Assembly (NCBI GenBank): GCA_038502055.1
Contig: JAXRKN010000039.1
Span: 3,906,001 to 3,970,000 of the forward strand
DNA length: 64,000 bases
Source of the DNA: Tanytarsus gracilentus
Lineage: Eukaryota > Arthropoda > Insecta > Diptera > Chironomidae
Direction of reading: 5' to 3'
In this document: in pieces, positions 12,401-24,619 of the stretch
Layout: every line of letters starts with the position of its first letter
Position numbering within the stretch: the first letter of the stretch is position 1
The notes under the pieces: generated by a model
The model's input: the letters and a program-made list of their open reading frames with translations, nothing else
Told to the model about the DNA's origin: nothing
The model's database searches: none
Made by a program: the position numbers and the translations under genes

Positions 12401-13953
12401 TGCTAGGAAATTCAAAAGTAATCAAATATTTAAATCTCTGTTAATTTATAATTATTGAAATATGAAACGAACATTTAGAGCTCATGAAGTGCTCACGGCT
12501 TTGAAATCCAATAATTTTTGAATTAAATGAACTTCGTATGAATTTTTTAATTAAATTTGTTTTTCTCGTTCTATCATTCACAGCTAGTCTAGAAGAAGAT
12601 TGTGTAGACTTTCAAGGCAACACGGTCGCACATGGTTTACTCTACGTGCCAGGTAAATAAATTAAATCTGTTTGAAATGAAAATTTTAATTATTTAATCC
12701 GATATTAAAATCGATTAAAATTTGAAGTTTTAATTAAGCATCCAGTATCCACCCTTTCTTAATTTTTCTCGCACAAGTAAAAATAAACTCTGAAAGCTAA
12801 ATTTAAACTGATTCAATAAAAATCTACCCATTTTTTCACCAGGGCCTGGAGTTTGCAGTTTATGTGTGTGCTATCACTCGGAGCCGCTGTGGTGTAAATC
12901 AATTTACTGCGATCCACCATATGTGAGTATCATTCCTCATAAATTTTCATACTTGACCCATCACAAAATGAAAAATCTGTGATATTCGCATGAGACAAAA
13001 AGTTAAAGTTTAATTTTATCGTGGGAAAATTTTATTGAAATGTTTTTGGAGACGCTCGTGCTGTGAAAAGTAAACAAAGTTCAAAAGATTTGACTTTTTC
13101 TAGAAAATATTTTTCTTTTGATTCTTTTCTCACGCACTTTTGAGGGTTTCTTTTGATCTTAAATAAATAATGCAAGGAAATTTTAAATTTCTTTTTGTGG
13201 ATTAAACTTTAAAATTCACAATGAGAAAAGGAATATAAAATTAATAAATAAATTAGGGAATTCAAAATTTTTACGAAAATTTTCCTTGAAATGTTTAAGG
13301 TCAAAATAAAATTCAAAAATCAATAAACGAGCAAAAATGAAATTTTTCGTCCAAATGTCAGGTTGAAAAATATTTTTCGTTTAATTTTTTATTATTTTCC
13401 GGATGTTTCACAGTTCCATAATTGGTAATCGATTACCTCGATTTTTTTACCCCAACAACCTCATTTGTTTTTCGAATAAAACCTGAACGCAATGGAGATA
13501 TGCCAAAAATTTACCTTTCCCTGTCACACATGAACAATAAAGGTTTAATTTAATTATTTTTATTGCAGTTTTGTAAAAAGTTCCGTGTAGGTGAGAAATG
13601 CTGTGAATTTGAATGTCTTGACGCGCCCGGAGAGAATCTTCAGTATGAGGTAGGAAATATGTGTCATAGACATTTAAATTAATTTCTCTGAAAATCTAAT
13701 TTCATAAAATAAACTTTTGAAAAGGTGGGACGAATCTTTTTGGGTCGAGTTCATGAATAATGAAGCGTTAAAAATAAAAATTGTGGGTTTTATCTCACTG
13801 ATTTCACTTTTCAATTTTCAGGAGCGTGTGAGGCAAAAAGACCGAATTATGGCGGGCTTAAGTGGAACATCATCACTCATGCCATCATCTGTGATCATCA
13901 GCTGTTTATGGCTGTTAATATTTTACGCAATAAGCGCAAACTTTTATCAATGA
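9485..13953 (+). CDS. Small secreted single-VWC-domain protein, probably GPI-anchored
   Basis: Five coding exons (9485-9551, 12584-12652, 12843-12922, 13569-13649, 13822-13953) join in frame to 142 residues. Residues 1-23 form a signal peptide. A single von Willebrand factor C module follows, with ten cysteines in the usual CxxCxC ... CC pattern; the final motif is CCEFEC rather than the common CCPxC. The C-terminus has small residues (LSGTSS) followed by a hydrophobic tail ending the chain, as in GPI-anchor signals; a single membrane span is the alternative. VWC modules commonly bind BMP ligands, so an extracellular signalling modulator is plausible but unproven. The first intron is 3 kb. 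A polyadenylation signal AATAAA sits at 14010. I do not recognise a named orthologue. Confidence 0.8.
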
Positions 13954-16900
13954 AATTTAGAAAAAAAAATTCACGCCGAATGAGGTTTTAAGAAGCTTTT
14001 TTCTTTCTTAATAAAAATTCAAATCTCTTTCAAAACGTAAGCGTAAAAATTTTAAATAAATACGAAACGAAATAAATTTTGCGATTTTTATCAATATGAA
14101 TTTTTTCTTTCAATCCTTATGGCGTGGGAGTGTTTTGGGTAAAATTTGAGTCTAAAGAATAAAAATTCTTGGAATTTTAAACCTAAAACAACTTAAAATG
14201 TTTATAAAGCGTCTGAGTCTATACTTTTTAATTTGGTTTATGATGTTATACAAAAAATGCATAATTTAAAAATTACTTTCAACGTTTAATTTTTAATTGA
14301 AACATCAAAATTTCTTACACTTTTAAAATTTAGTTGCAAAATCTCCACAAGGTTTTTAATTCACCCTCGCTTACATACGTAAGAAAGAAAATGAACGCAA
14401 AATAAAGCTCAAGAGGTTTGTACATAAATGCAAAAAAAAATTAAATAATTTTTTGTATGAAAACGAAGATTTAGGTATTAAAGCTTTTTCCCTCCTCTAT
14501 AAACAAACACACAAGAGAGTTTAAATTTTTAAAGACTTTAATTTTCTCAAATTTAAAAAACTTTTAAATGCAAAAAATTTCCCGTCCGCTGAGAGAAAAA
14601 ATTTAAAAATTTTAAAACTCAATTAACCGAAAGAAAATTTTTAAACATCAATTAAAAAGTAAGGTTTGAGTTTTTGGGGAGTGCAACTAAAACTGGCAAA
14701 TTAAGGTTAGAATTTTGTGAGTTTAACTAATCATTTAAATTTTTTAAATTGGTTTGATTTGCTAACTTAAGATTTAAATTTTACGAATACGGTTTAAAAA
14801 TTAAAGTTTGATTGTTTATATTAAAAAATTTATTACAAACATAATTCCGTCTTTAAAAATTAATCACAAATATCAACAAAGTTTTTTTCACAAACACTCA
14901 ACGCTACTAAAAAATTTTAAACAAAAAATAAATTTTTATCGATTTTCACTCAACTTTTCTATCCGTTTTCCGCAAATAAAACATGCAAACAATTCACAGA
15001 GATTAAAATGAATTTCAACAATATCATGCTCATTGCAATAAATTTTAATTATTTTTCTATCTCACTCCGTCATGCGATGTAAACAGTAAAGGCATTGCTA
15101 TTGAAATTTACGTACGAATGAATAGAGTCGGAAGAGTGTGGAAGAAATTTATTGAAACAATATGTTTTACGGAAAATGAGCTCGAGAATAGATGACATTG
15201 TGGATGATGAATAAAAATTGTGAGCAATGGATTGTAAATTTAATCTTTAGAAGATCCTGCAATGAGAAATTCAATTTAGCACTTTTAATAAATCAACAAA
15301 ATGACGGAAGCGAATCGTTTGAAGAAATGAAATTGAAAAGTGATGATAAATTAGTTTTTAGAAAAGCAAATGCAAAGAGGCGTTAAAATTTTTTTCATAG
15401 CTTGACGATTGAGAAAAGTTCGAGTAAGATTGAAGACGAAGTTTATAAGGTTGACATAATTAAAGAAAACCAACTTTCGAAGTTTTCTTAAAGTAGCTCG
15501 AAAAAATGAATTATAGATCGATTCTAAACCAACTAGTTAAAAATATCATTAACTATAGTTCGTAATATTGTGATACAAAGAATGCTAGTAAAAATTCCCA
15601 AAATTGTGGGTGTGAATCCTGTTAAAAATATTTAAAAAATCTTTTTCTTCTTCAATACTTAGAAAATATTTATGAAATTGTAAAAAAGTTTTTAAATTTT
15701 ATCCGCATTATGAAAAAGTGAATTATTTTAAAATTTTATTAATTAAACTTTAATACAAAAGTAGAAAATTCTATAAATGAAAATATTAAAAAGTTTTTGT
15801 GAGGATGGAAAATTTTAAGATTCTTAAAATAAATCAAAACTTTATAAAAGATTTAAAAACTTTTTTAATTGAAGAAAATTTCAAAAAAGCTGTTCATCCC
15901 TAGAGTTCAACTCTATTCAGCAAGAAACGCGAGAAATAATAAAATTGTCTTATGATGCAAAGTATCTCTATTTTTACAACGAGACATGATGATTTAAGTG
16001 TTTTGAAATAACGAGCAATTTTCTTCAAGCCTTTCATGCAAATAACTCTCGATTGTTTCATAGCACTTGAGTGATTGTCTCACTCACTAAAAATATAGAA
16101 ATAACAATAAAGTGTCAACAAGAGGATCAAAAAGTTTACAGCAAAAAGACGTTAAAAATAAAAAAAATAATAGCTTGGCTTAAGTTTTTTCTTTTTCTCT
16201 TATTCCCTCCTTCGAATTGCCTGCTACATTCAAGTAAAGCACTTAAGAAAACATTTTCCCGTCTCGATAATTTTGAAATAATAAACAGGACACTTTATCG
16301 ATAAAAACTATGATGCAAAATTATCCATTCTTTTTTCTCTTCTTCTCTTGAGGTTTTATTAGGAAAATCAATAATTTGTAGCATTGAAAAAAATGTGAGA
16401 AAAATAAAGATTTCAATTTAATGAATTTTTACCAAAAGAAAACTAAACATATTTAAATATTTATTAAAATTTTCAGATGCCTCAAATTTGATTCGATAAG
16501 AAATATTAAATTCGTCAAGGGTATTAATTTTTGAAGTAAAGACCATGCCAAGTTAATTTTATCAGCAACGAAATAGTTTTAAACTCAATTGCCTCAATTC
16601 ATGACCACCTACAAAGCAGTAAGTCAATTAAAGCTTAACCTTGGCATTTGAGTCATTTTCTAAATGTCATTAGATTAAATGACACGGTTGATTTGTTGAA
16701 AGTAAATTTTTTAAGATAAGAAAATCAAATTTATTAAATCCAGCACTTGATAAATTATCTTATCGTATTTTTGTACTCGACTTCAAGTGTAATATAAATG
16801 CAATGAAAAAAAAAACAATTACCAGTTTTATCGGAATCAATAAATTAAATTTTAAGAAAAAAGACTATTGAGTCTAAGGTATCACAGCTCTATATGACGT

Positions 16901-18198
16901 CTACATCCTTTGCCTCATCTACCTCAACTATATTGAGCATTATGCAGTCTTTTTGACAACAATTCACAATGCAATGGACATTTTACAATGGCAATTAAAA
17001 ATCTGATTCCAGTACAAAAATTCCGCAAGCAATCATCAGCTTATCACAGATCTTCGTGTGTTTCATGAAATTAATCGAGCTTTTTAGGAATGAACTTTTC
17101 ATAGCTTGAAATGATTTGGGTCGAAAAACACCAACGAAAGTGCAAGATGCTGTCAACTACTTGATTGATGAGGATTATCATGTCGTATGGTCATCATATC
17201 CTCAAAGACCCGGTTTCTTGGAACTCAAGTCAAACCAAAATTGTCACGTTTACATAACACAAAAACATTATCTGTCTTGAGGGAATCGATTGCGATAAAT
17301 CGGCAAAACATCTGTGTTCAAGGATTTGAATTGTTTGGAATTTGACTAAAGTTTTCAAGCCCAATTAGCGTCGAAGATTCTCAGAAAATTTCAACAATGG
17401 AAGTCACAAGTCAAGTTAACACAACAATTTTAAGTAACAATGCTCCAAATTTATAAAATCAAGTACTTAGAAAATTATTTGAGGTGTTTGTTAAGTGAAC
17501 AAAATTTAAGGAATTTCTTTTCGTTGTCAAAGCCCATTGAGTGCTGTTGACTCATTACTTCAACACTTGATAAGAGCCCTCTAGCATTTTTCACTCACCG
17601 TAGACTTTATTGAGGAAAATCAGGTGGCAATTAATTCCTATTAAAATGTTCAAGAACTTCCGAGAAAAAGCTATCAAATTTTCAATGAGGTGGTAAAGTG
17701 GAGTGAATAAAATGGTTATTTGATATTGAAATGTTTGTGAAAGGGTTTAGACCTTCGTAGAATTTTGTTTTTAAATGAGTTAAATTTTTTAAAGGGTTGT
17801 TAAGGAGGTTTTGATTCATGAAACAAAAATTTCAAAATTATTTTATTGAAATTTGAAAAAAATTTGACTAAAAATGTCAAATTTAATTCGCATTAAATTT
17901 CATTTCGTATTAAAAAATTGCAATCACTACCAAATATCTACTAATTAAATCTCAAATGGCATGCGAACAAATTCCACTCAATTTAACATTTCTCTATCGA
18001 GTAATAGATGATACCGTTATCACTTTTATTGGTGTTATTACAAACTGATTAATATGAAAGTGATTGAGGAAAGTGTAAAAAATTGACACGCGCTTAAATG
18101 TGGCTGTGAGGTTTGATTTTTAACACTTAAGTGCACTTGAAACTATTGAAAAAAATTGATAAATTTAATCAACTTTGACTTTCAGATAAGATTAAAAG
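13954..18198. other. Gene-free AT-rich region
   Basis: About 4.2 kb containing the 3' end of the VWC transcript (AATAAA at 14010) and otherwise AT-rich sequence. Short open frames here (14808-15011, 15192-15386, 16071-16304) lack codon structure or splice partners. I see no RNA gene or conserved element. Just before 18199 the sequence TTTCAG could be an acceptor of a leader intron for the aminopeptidase. Confidence 0.6.
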
Positions 18199-21100
18199 AT
18201 GAATATAAAAGCAATTGTAAAGCTAGCTAAATCTTCAGTTGAATTTCGTGGATTTAAAATGTGGTTTAAAGGAATAAGCTTTGTGCTAGCATTAGCCTCG
18301 ACTTTTGGAAGCCCACTTGGAGAATTTCATGACCAAAATGAGGTTGTCGAGTCGAAATTTGGAGTAATCGATGATAATTTTATTTCACCATTCGTTGATG
18401 AAGTTCCAACAACTTTCCGTCTTCCAAATGACTCACTCCCGCTTAAATATTCATTAACTCTTCTCACGGATGTGGACAAAACCAATTTCGACTTTAATGG
18501 AAGAGTTGAAATCCATATTCGAGTTATCGAGCCGACAAGTGTGATAACTTTACACTATAAAGAAATTGTCATCAACAAAATTGAACTTCGAACTGCTGAA
18601 AATTTAGTTTTCTTGAGAGATCTTGATTTTTACGAAATCTCGTCACATGATTTTTTAAAAATCAATTTAACGACTGTTAGTCAAGTGGGTGAAGAATTTG
18701 TGCTCGACATTCAATACAGTGGAGTTTTGCGTAGTGACGGTGCTGGTTTTTATCGCGCCTATTATGATGTGAATGGAACTCGAGTTTGGTATGGAACGAC
18801 TCAGTTTGAAGTCACCGATGCACGTCATGCGATGCCTTGCTATGATGAACCTGGAATACGAGCACCTATTCAACTGACAATGGTTCACAGTCCAACTTAT
18901 AAAGCAATTTCAAATGCACCAGTTGATCGCATTGAGCCTTTTGGAGCTTATCAAAGAACAATTTTCGAACCAACTCCATCAATGCAAACCTACCTTTTAG
19001 CATTTATTGTGTCACCCTTTGAATATGTCAGCAACAATGACGCTCGAGTTGAGCAGAGAATTTATGCCAAACCATCGTCGATCAGAAACGGTGAAGGAGA
19101 TTTTTCAGTTGTAATTGTGAAGCCGATTATGGAAAAGTTTGAAGAGTATTTAAAGATGAATTATCCACTGAAGAAAATGGATCATGCTGCGATCACTCAG
19201 GTAGGAAAATATATTTTCATCTTAACGCAAAAAAATATGATTTGTGCAAAGATTTTGATGTTTTTAATGATTTAATTTTAATTTTTTAAAAGCTTAATGT
19301 TGGTGCAATGGAAAATTTTGGTAATTTAAAAAAATTTCAATTAAAAAATATTAATCAATTAAATTTTTATCAGGTCTTATCACATATGCAGAAGATGGAC
19401 TTCTTCTCAATCAAAATGAAAGTAATAAATTGCAGATCAAAAGATTGATTGCCCACGAGTTGTGAGTCATTTAAAAATCATTAGTTAAAATTTTAAATTA
19501 ATTTTTAATTTTTAGTGCACACCAATGGTTTGGTACTTAACTTAAAATATATTCATCAAAAATATTGTAATCTAATTTTGACTTCTAGGTAACATCATAA
19601 GTCCTAAATGGTGGAGTTATATTTGGTAAAAAAAATAAATTTCTTAAAGTTTTAAATTTCAACAGTTTTTTTAAAGGCTCAGTGAAGGTTCGACTCAAAA
19701 TCAATCGCTTAAATTTAAATTATTTGAAATTATTGTTTAAGGGTTTGCAACACTGTTCGATGCCTACATTCCAAATCTTCTCTATCCAGATTCAAATTTT
19801 ATGGATGCTTTTGTAAACTTTCTCATGCCACTCTCGTTTTTCCGTGACGTTAACGACTCGTGGCCGTTGAATTTTTACGTAGAAAATCATTTAGAACTTT
19901 GGAGAAAATTTGATACGATTGGATATTTTAAGTCTGCATGTGTGCTTAGAATGTTCCAAGAGTCTTTAACAGCTTCAACATTTGCGAAGGGATTGAATTA
20001 TTTTCTAACTTATAATTTTATGAAAGCTGTGACACCTGAACACCTACATGTAGCTTTGCAACGTGCCTACAATGAAGATTTTCCAGGAAATTCAGTCGAC
20101 ATCGAAATGCTAATGAGCTCGTGGGAAAATCAAGCTGGTGAGAAAAAATTTCTTAAGAATTTACAAAATTTAAAGCCATTTTTAAATTCGCTTTTAAGGT
20201 TATCCATTGGTGTCAGTTGAAATCTCAGGCAACAACTTAGTTTTCACACAGCGTCGCTATCCAACAAGCAATGGAGAAATTTATGCGATTCCATTAACTT
20301 TCGCCACTTTAAATGATCACAGATTTTCCGTCACAACACCAAAAGCTTGGTTGGCTACTGAAAGCATGACAATGTCAATGAGTTCGGCTAATTTTAACAT
20401 TAGTAATTGGATAGTGTTAAATAATCAACAAGTCGGTTATTATAGAGTCGATTACAGCACAGAACTTTGGCATGCAATTATCAAACAATTAAATGAAAAT
20501 CATCAAATTATTCATCCAATAAATCGAGCCATTCTTCAGGATGAAATTTACATGGCTTGGAAGGAGCTGGAAAAAGTTGATCCAACTCATATCCTTGATA
20601 GTTTGCGATATTTTTCTCTTGAAGATGAACCGCTTACTTGGAGTAGAGCCAACAGATTTTTACACGAACTTCAAATAAGGCTCATTGGAACTCACACTCA
20701 CAGGCATTATAGAAAGTTCATTAGAGATATCACAAAGCATCATCTTGCAAGATTTGGTTTGGCTGATGATGAAAATGAATCTCCACTAAGAAATCATGTG
20801 AGAAGATGGAGCTGCACTGTTTGGGAAGACGAATGCCTTAATAATGAACTTGAAAAATGGAACAAATACATCAGAAATGAAATCGATAGAAATTCATTCG
20901 ATTTCTGCTTTGCCATGATTAATCTTGATTTGAATACTTTCAATGAAATCTTGACCAATGTCACAATCGACGTTAATTTTCCATTACGAAAAGATTACTT
21001 AGATTATTTGGGATGCAACACAAACTACACAAACTTAATGTCACTTCTCATGTCCACGATCGATTTTAACAACACTTTGACTAATAGTGAACGCCTTCAG

Positions 21101-21636
21101 TTTATGAGAAGTGCACTGCGTGGTGGTTTTCAAGGAATGACCGCGATGTTTCATTTCATTGACGTTCACTTCTTCCCAATCGTGTCAATCAGTAGAGAAG
21201 AGTTTGTTGTTACTGTTGATCAAATAGCTGCAACTGTCACTTCTGAATGTCAAATTAATACTCTTGTTTTGCTCTTAAATCATGCAGTTCAATTTGGGTT
21301 CATAAATGCAGACGAAAGAAGATCAATTGCTGCTAGAGTACTTGAAACCACTAACTGGAATGCAAAATATTTAGATTTAATCGACGACTGGTTTGAATTT
21401 GAGTACAGGGAGCTGATTGTTTCAACGACTCCGGTAAATATTTATTTATTAGTTCTTGAAATTAAAAAGTAAAAATAATTTACATTTTTTTTAAGGCACC
21501 ATCAACAACAACTCAATCGATATCAACAGTTTCCATGGCTCAAAGTTGTAATTTAGTAAATTTGAATGCTTTAATTCTTTGCACTTTAGTGAGTTTTGCT
21601 TTCAGCCGGTTTAAAATTTTTAAAAATATAATTTGA
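18199..21636 (+). CDS. M1 zinc aminopeptidase N, GPI-anchored type
   Basis: Nine exons (18199-19200, 19293-19320, 19374-19461, 19516-19532, 19589-19625, 19677-19687, 19742-20137, 20199-21433, 21496-21636) join in frame to 984 residues. The exopeptidase motif GAMEN lies at 338-342. The zinc site HEFAH gives His371, Glu372 and His375, with the third ligand Glu394 in WLSEGFATLF after the normal 18-residue spacing. A signal peptide starts at Met21 (18259), so that Met may be the real start. The C-terminus is a Thr/Ser-rich stretch followed by a hydrophobic tail, the usual GPI signal of insect midgut aminopeptidases. Such enzymes trim peptides at the gut brush border; in lepidopterans and mosquitoes they are known Cry-toxin receptors. 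The active-site exons are very small (17, 37 and 11 bases). Confidence 0.93.
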
Positions 21637-21756
21637 TCTTTCCGAATTTTTAATTAAGACTCGATATCAAAAAACATCAACGAAATTTTTTTTAAATTTA
21701 AAATGTTACAAACTCGATGCAGATGCAGCAAGTTATAAAATGTTTCAGATTGATTT

Positions 21757-24495
21757 CTAATAAATTTTAATTCTTTCCGCATCAGCCATTTTTGTGTTAA
21801 CCTCTGGATTTTGAAATTGCCCGAGAAGTGAGCAATTTATTGCCTGTGGATCAAAACTATTTAAAAATCCAGCCCAATACTCATTTCCAGGGTAACTGTT
21901 TCCGTCCTAGAATTAAATTGTAAAACAAGATGGGTCTGCAAACGGCGTTGCCATTTCCAATAGCTCCGCATAGATTAGTACCCTACTCCGTTGCAATGGG
22001 CATTAGTGGCACTCCTGACCGACCATGATGGACATTCCTCAAAAATCGTCAGTGTCAATCGATTCCTGATGCAATGACGAGTTCAACGACATACATGAAG
22101 CCATAGTTCTGAAAAATGGACATTAGTAGCACTCCTGGCCGACCATGATGGACATTCCTCAAAAATCATCAATGCCAATCGATTCCTTATGCAATGACGA
22201 GTTCAACGACATACATGAAGCCATAGTTCTGGAAAATGGACATTAGTGGCACTCCTGGCCGGCCATGACGGACATTCTTCAAAAATCGTCAATGTCAATC
22301 GATTCCTGATGCAATGACGAGTTCAACGACATACATGAAGCCATAGTTCTGGAAAATGGACATTAGTGGCACTCCTGGCCGGCCATGATGGACATTCCTC
22401 AAAAATCATCAATGTCAATCGATTTCTGATGCAAAAACGAGTTCAACGACATACATGAAGCCATATAACAGGAAATTTGTATGAAAAAGGACATTTTTGC
22501 ACTCAGGGACGGTCCTTGGAGGGTCGTACCTCAAAACTAAATACTTCTTGCACAACTAGAACCAAAACCCGATCTTTAGCCACAAACCCGAGTCAAATCC
22601 GACCAGCCGTTCTTGAGATACGGCGTTCACTAAGATCGTAAGAAAGTGAGAAAGTGAGAAAGTGAGAAAGTGAGAAAGTGAGAAAGTAAGAAAGTAAGAT
22701 GACTTAAATGGCTCTAACTTCTCGTAGGAGCAACCGATTTCAAATCTGTTTTCGCCAGTTTGTAGGGTTTGACTAGGCCTATCATTTAAGTATATGTTTT
22801 GATATTGCACAATGTAATGTCTTGGCACTAGGGGCCGAAAACAGGTTTTGGAAAAATCCAAAATTAATATATAGCGGAGCTATAATTGAGAACTTTGAAA
22901 ATTTAGGTTGAATTCTTACCCATGCATATCCAGCCACCGACAAACAATCCTCAAACTCTTTTGGCAGCGGTTCGGCAACGTAACGGATTTTGTTGAATAT
23001 TTTTATCTCATGTTGTGGACTCTTGAAGATAAGTGAAAAAATTCCTTCGCTTTTTTCCTCAATTCTGCAAATTTTTCCCGAAGTTTTCAAAGTTTTGTAG
23101 AAATTAAATTGTGTCGATGGAAGCGCCAAAGCTTTTAAGCGGTGAAATTTAGGAAAGTCAAAATTTTGATCGAAATATTTAACGATTCCTTTTATAATTA
23201 ATCGATAAATCGTGTCAGGTGGCACAGTTCCAGCCCAAACGCCAGCGCCAATCGGAGGAACTGAACAAAAAACATTTTTCTTCATCTCGACACCTCTCGA
23301 TGTTGCCTCAATTATGTACGGAATTATTGAAAACATTAATCGTTTTTCGTAATAAACAACATTAATTCCCTCAACATAAATTTCCTTGTAGATTTTCTGA
23401 CTTTCACGAATCTCTTGTTTAGTTGGAATTTTTCCTTCAGGAAATGCTTCCGGATAAACAAATTTTATCCAAAAATCATCGCTCTTATGAATTTGAGTTG
23501 AGTGTTCAGGCCATCGGGGAAACACAAATCTATGCTCCAAAAAATTATAGTGCGTGTTTCTAGCACCGACCAAGCCACAAAGAACTCCTTTATTGATGTA
23601 AGGTTTATCTAAAATTAATTTTAAAAAATTAGACAAAATTTTATTTTCATTCAAAAGTTAGGTGAACTATTTTTTTAAACCGTCACGGTAGAGCAGATTT
23701 AAATTTTAATCCAGATTTAATTTAAGATTTAAATTTTATTCCTCATCCTCTAAATAAAGACTCGATCCACCTTGATTTAAAATTACTTGATTTAGATGCG
23801 GATTTAAATTTTAATCTCTTGATTTAATAATTGGATCAGCCTTAAATAAAGATGTGATTTTTTTCATAGCTCTCACCTGATTTCTGTCCAAAAATTTTAA
23901 TTGATCCATCACTCATGTAGAAAGTTGGTGTTGACATGCAAATTAGTGATGCGAGAAGGATTTCATCAAACGAAATGTATTCACGAAGATATGGAAGTCC
24001 TTTAGCTGGTGGATCGAGGTCACGAGCAACATTTTCAAATGAAATGTAGTCATTGTCTGGATTTTCACAATTTCTCATTAAAACAGCTCCACAAAACATG
24101 ATCGGTCGTTTAAATAAAAGTCGCTTCACTAAATCAGCTTGAGTAAAATTCTCATAAACTTTTTGATAATTTTTGCCTTCTTCGCCCGGCAAATTTCTCA
24201 TGAAATCCATAAAATTTTCAAGGACATTCCAAATTGACATCGATAGGAATGGACGAGTAGTTCGAGCCATTTCCACGAGCACATTTTTGCACTTTCCTTC
24301 ATCAGCAAGAGTGTAGAATAGATTGTGCTTAACATGTCTTACTTGAGGACAGTTTAAAATAAATTTTTCATAATTTCTTTTCAGCTCTTCGAATTCACAA
24401 ACAACTGATGAGTCATCTGTGAGAAAGAGAAAATTCATAGTATAATGAAATTTTTTTTGTTCTAATAAATATTTACGCGTTTTATTTCCGAACAT
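21757..24495 (-). CDS. Uncharacterised 485-residue protein, possibly DUF4804-type
   Basis: Three exons on the minus strand (24495-23877, 23608-22920, 21906-21757) join in frame to 485 residues. No signal peptide or membrane span is evident, so it is probably cytosolic. Distinctive segments are KGLPYLREYISFDEILLASL near residue 170, CGLVGARNTHYNFLEHRFV early in exon 2, CSVPPIGAGVWAG, and a terminal YPGNEYWAG...DPQAINCSLLGQFQNPEVN block. These resemble, from memory, a DUF4804-like family with patchy distribution in insects and bacteria such as Legionella; I cannot confirm this. Function is unknown. The gene is convergent with the aminopeptidase, the stop codons being about 120 bases apart. Its 1-kb second intron is mostly an inserted repeat element. 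Confidence 0.75.
21997..22468. repeat. Four tandem copies of a 120-base unit
   Basis: The phrase GGACATTCCTCAAAAATC recurs at an exact 120-base spacing (near 22030, 22150, 22270 and 22390), as do CGAGTTCAACGACATACATG and CATTAGTGGCACTCCTGGCC. Copies differ by a few substitutions. Part of the unit reappears in opposite orientation around 53490-53550, inside a different element. Confidence 0.95.
22639..22698. repeat. GTGAGAAA octamer tandem repeat
   Basis: About seven head-to-tail copies of AGAAAGTG, the last ones changed to AGAAAGTA. Part of the intronic element. Confidence 0.95.
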
Positions 24496-24619
24496 GATTT
24501 TGCATGAAAAAACTGAAGAAGTTCTTAAACGTCGATATCAACTTGGTTACTAAATGAAAAAAGTATTGCTTTTTTACGTCTCTCTCACTAAGTAAACATC
24601 CAATGTAAACCATGAACCT

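Larger units (their letters stand above)
21944..22886. mobile_element. Nonautonomous inverted-repeat element in an intron
   Basis: The outer ends carry an inverted repeat: ATAGCTCCGCATAG near 21944 on the left and its counterpart ATAGCGGAGCTAT near 22872-22886 on the right. Between them lie four 120-base tandem units, a GTGAGAAA octamer run and unique sequence containing TCCGACCAGCCGTTCTTGAG. No transposase frame is visible. The element lies wholly within the second intron of the minus-strand 485-residue gene. Exact ends and target duplication are uncertain. Confidence 0.6.
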
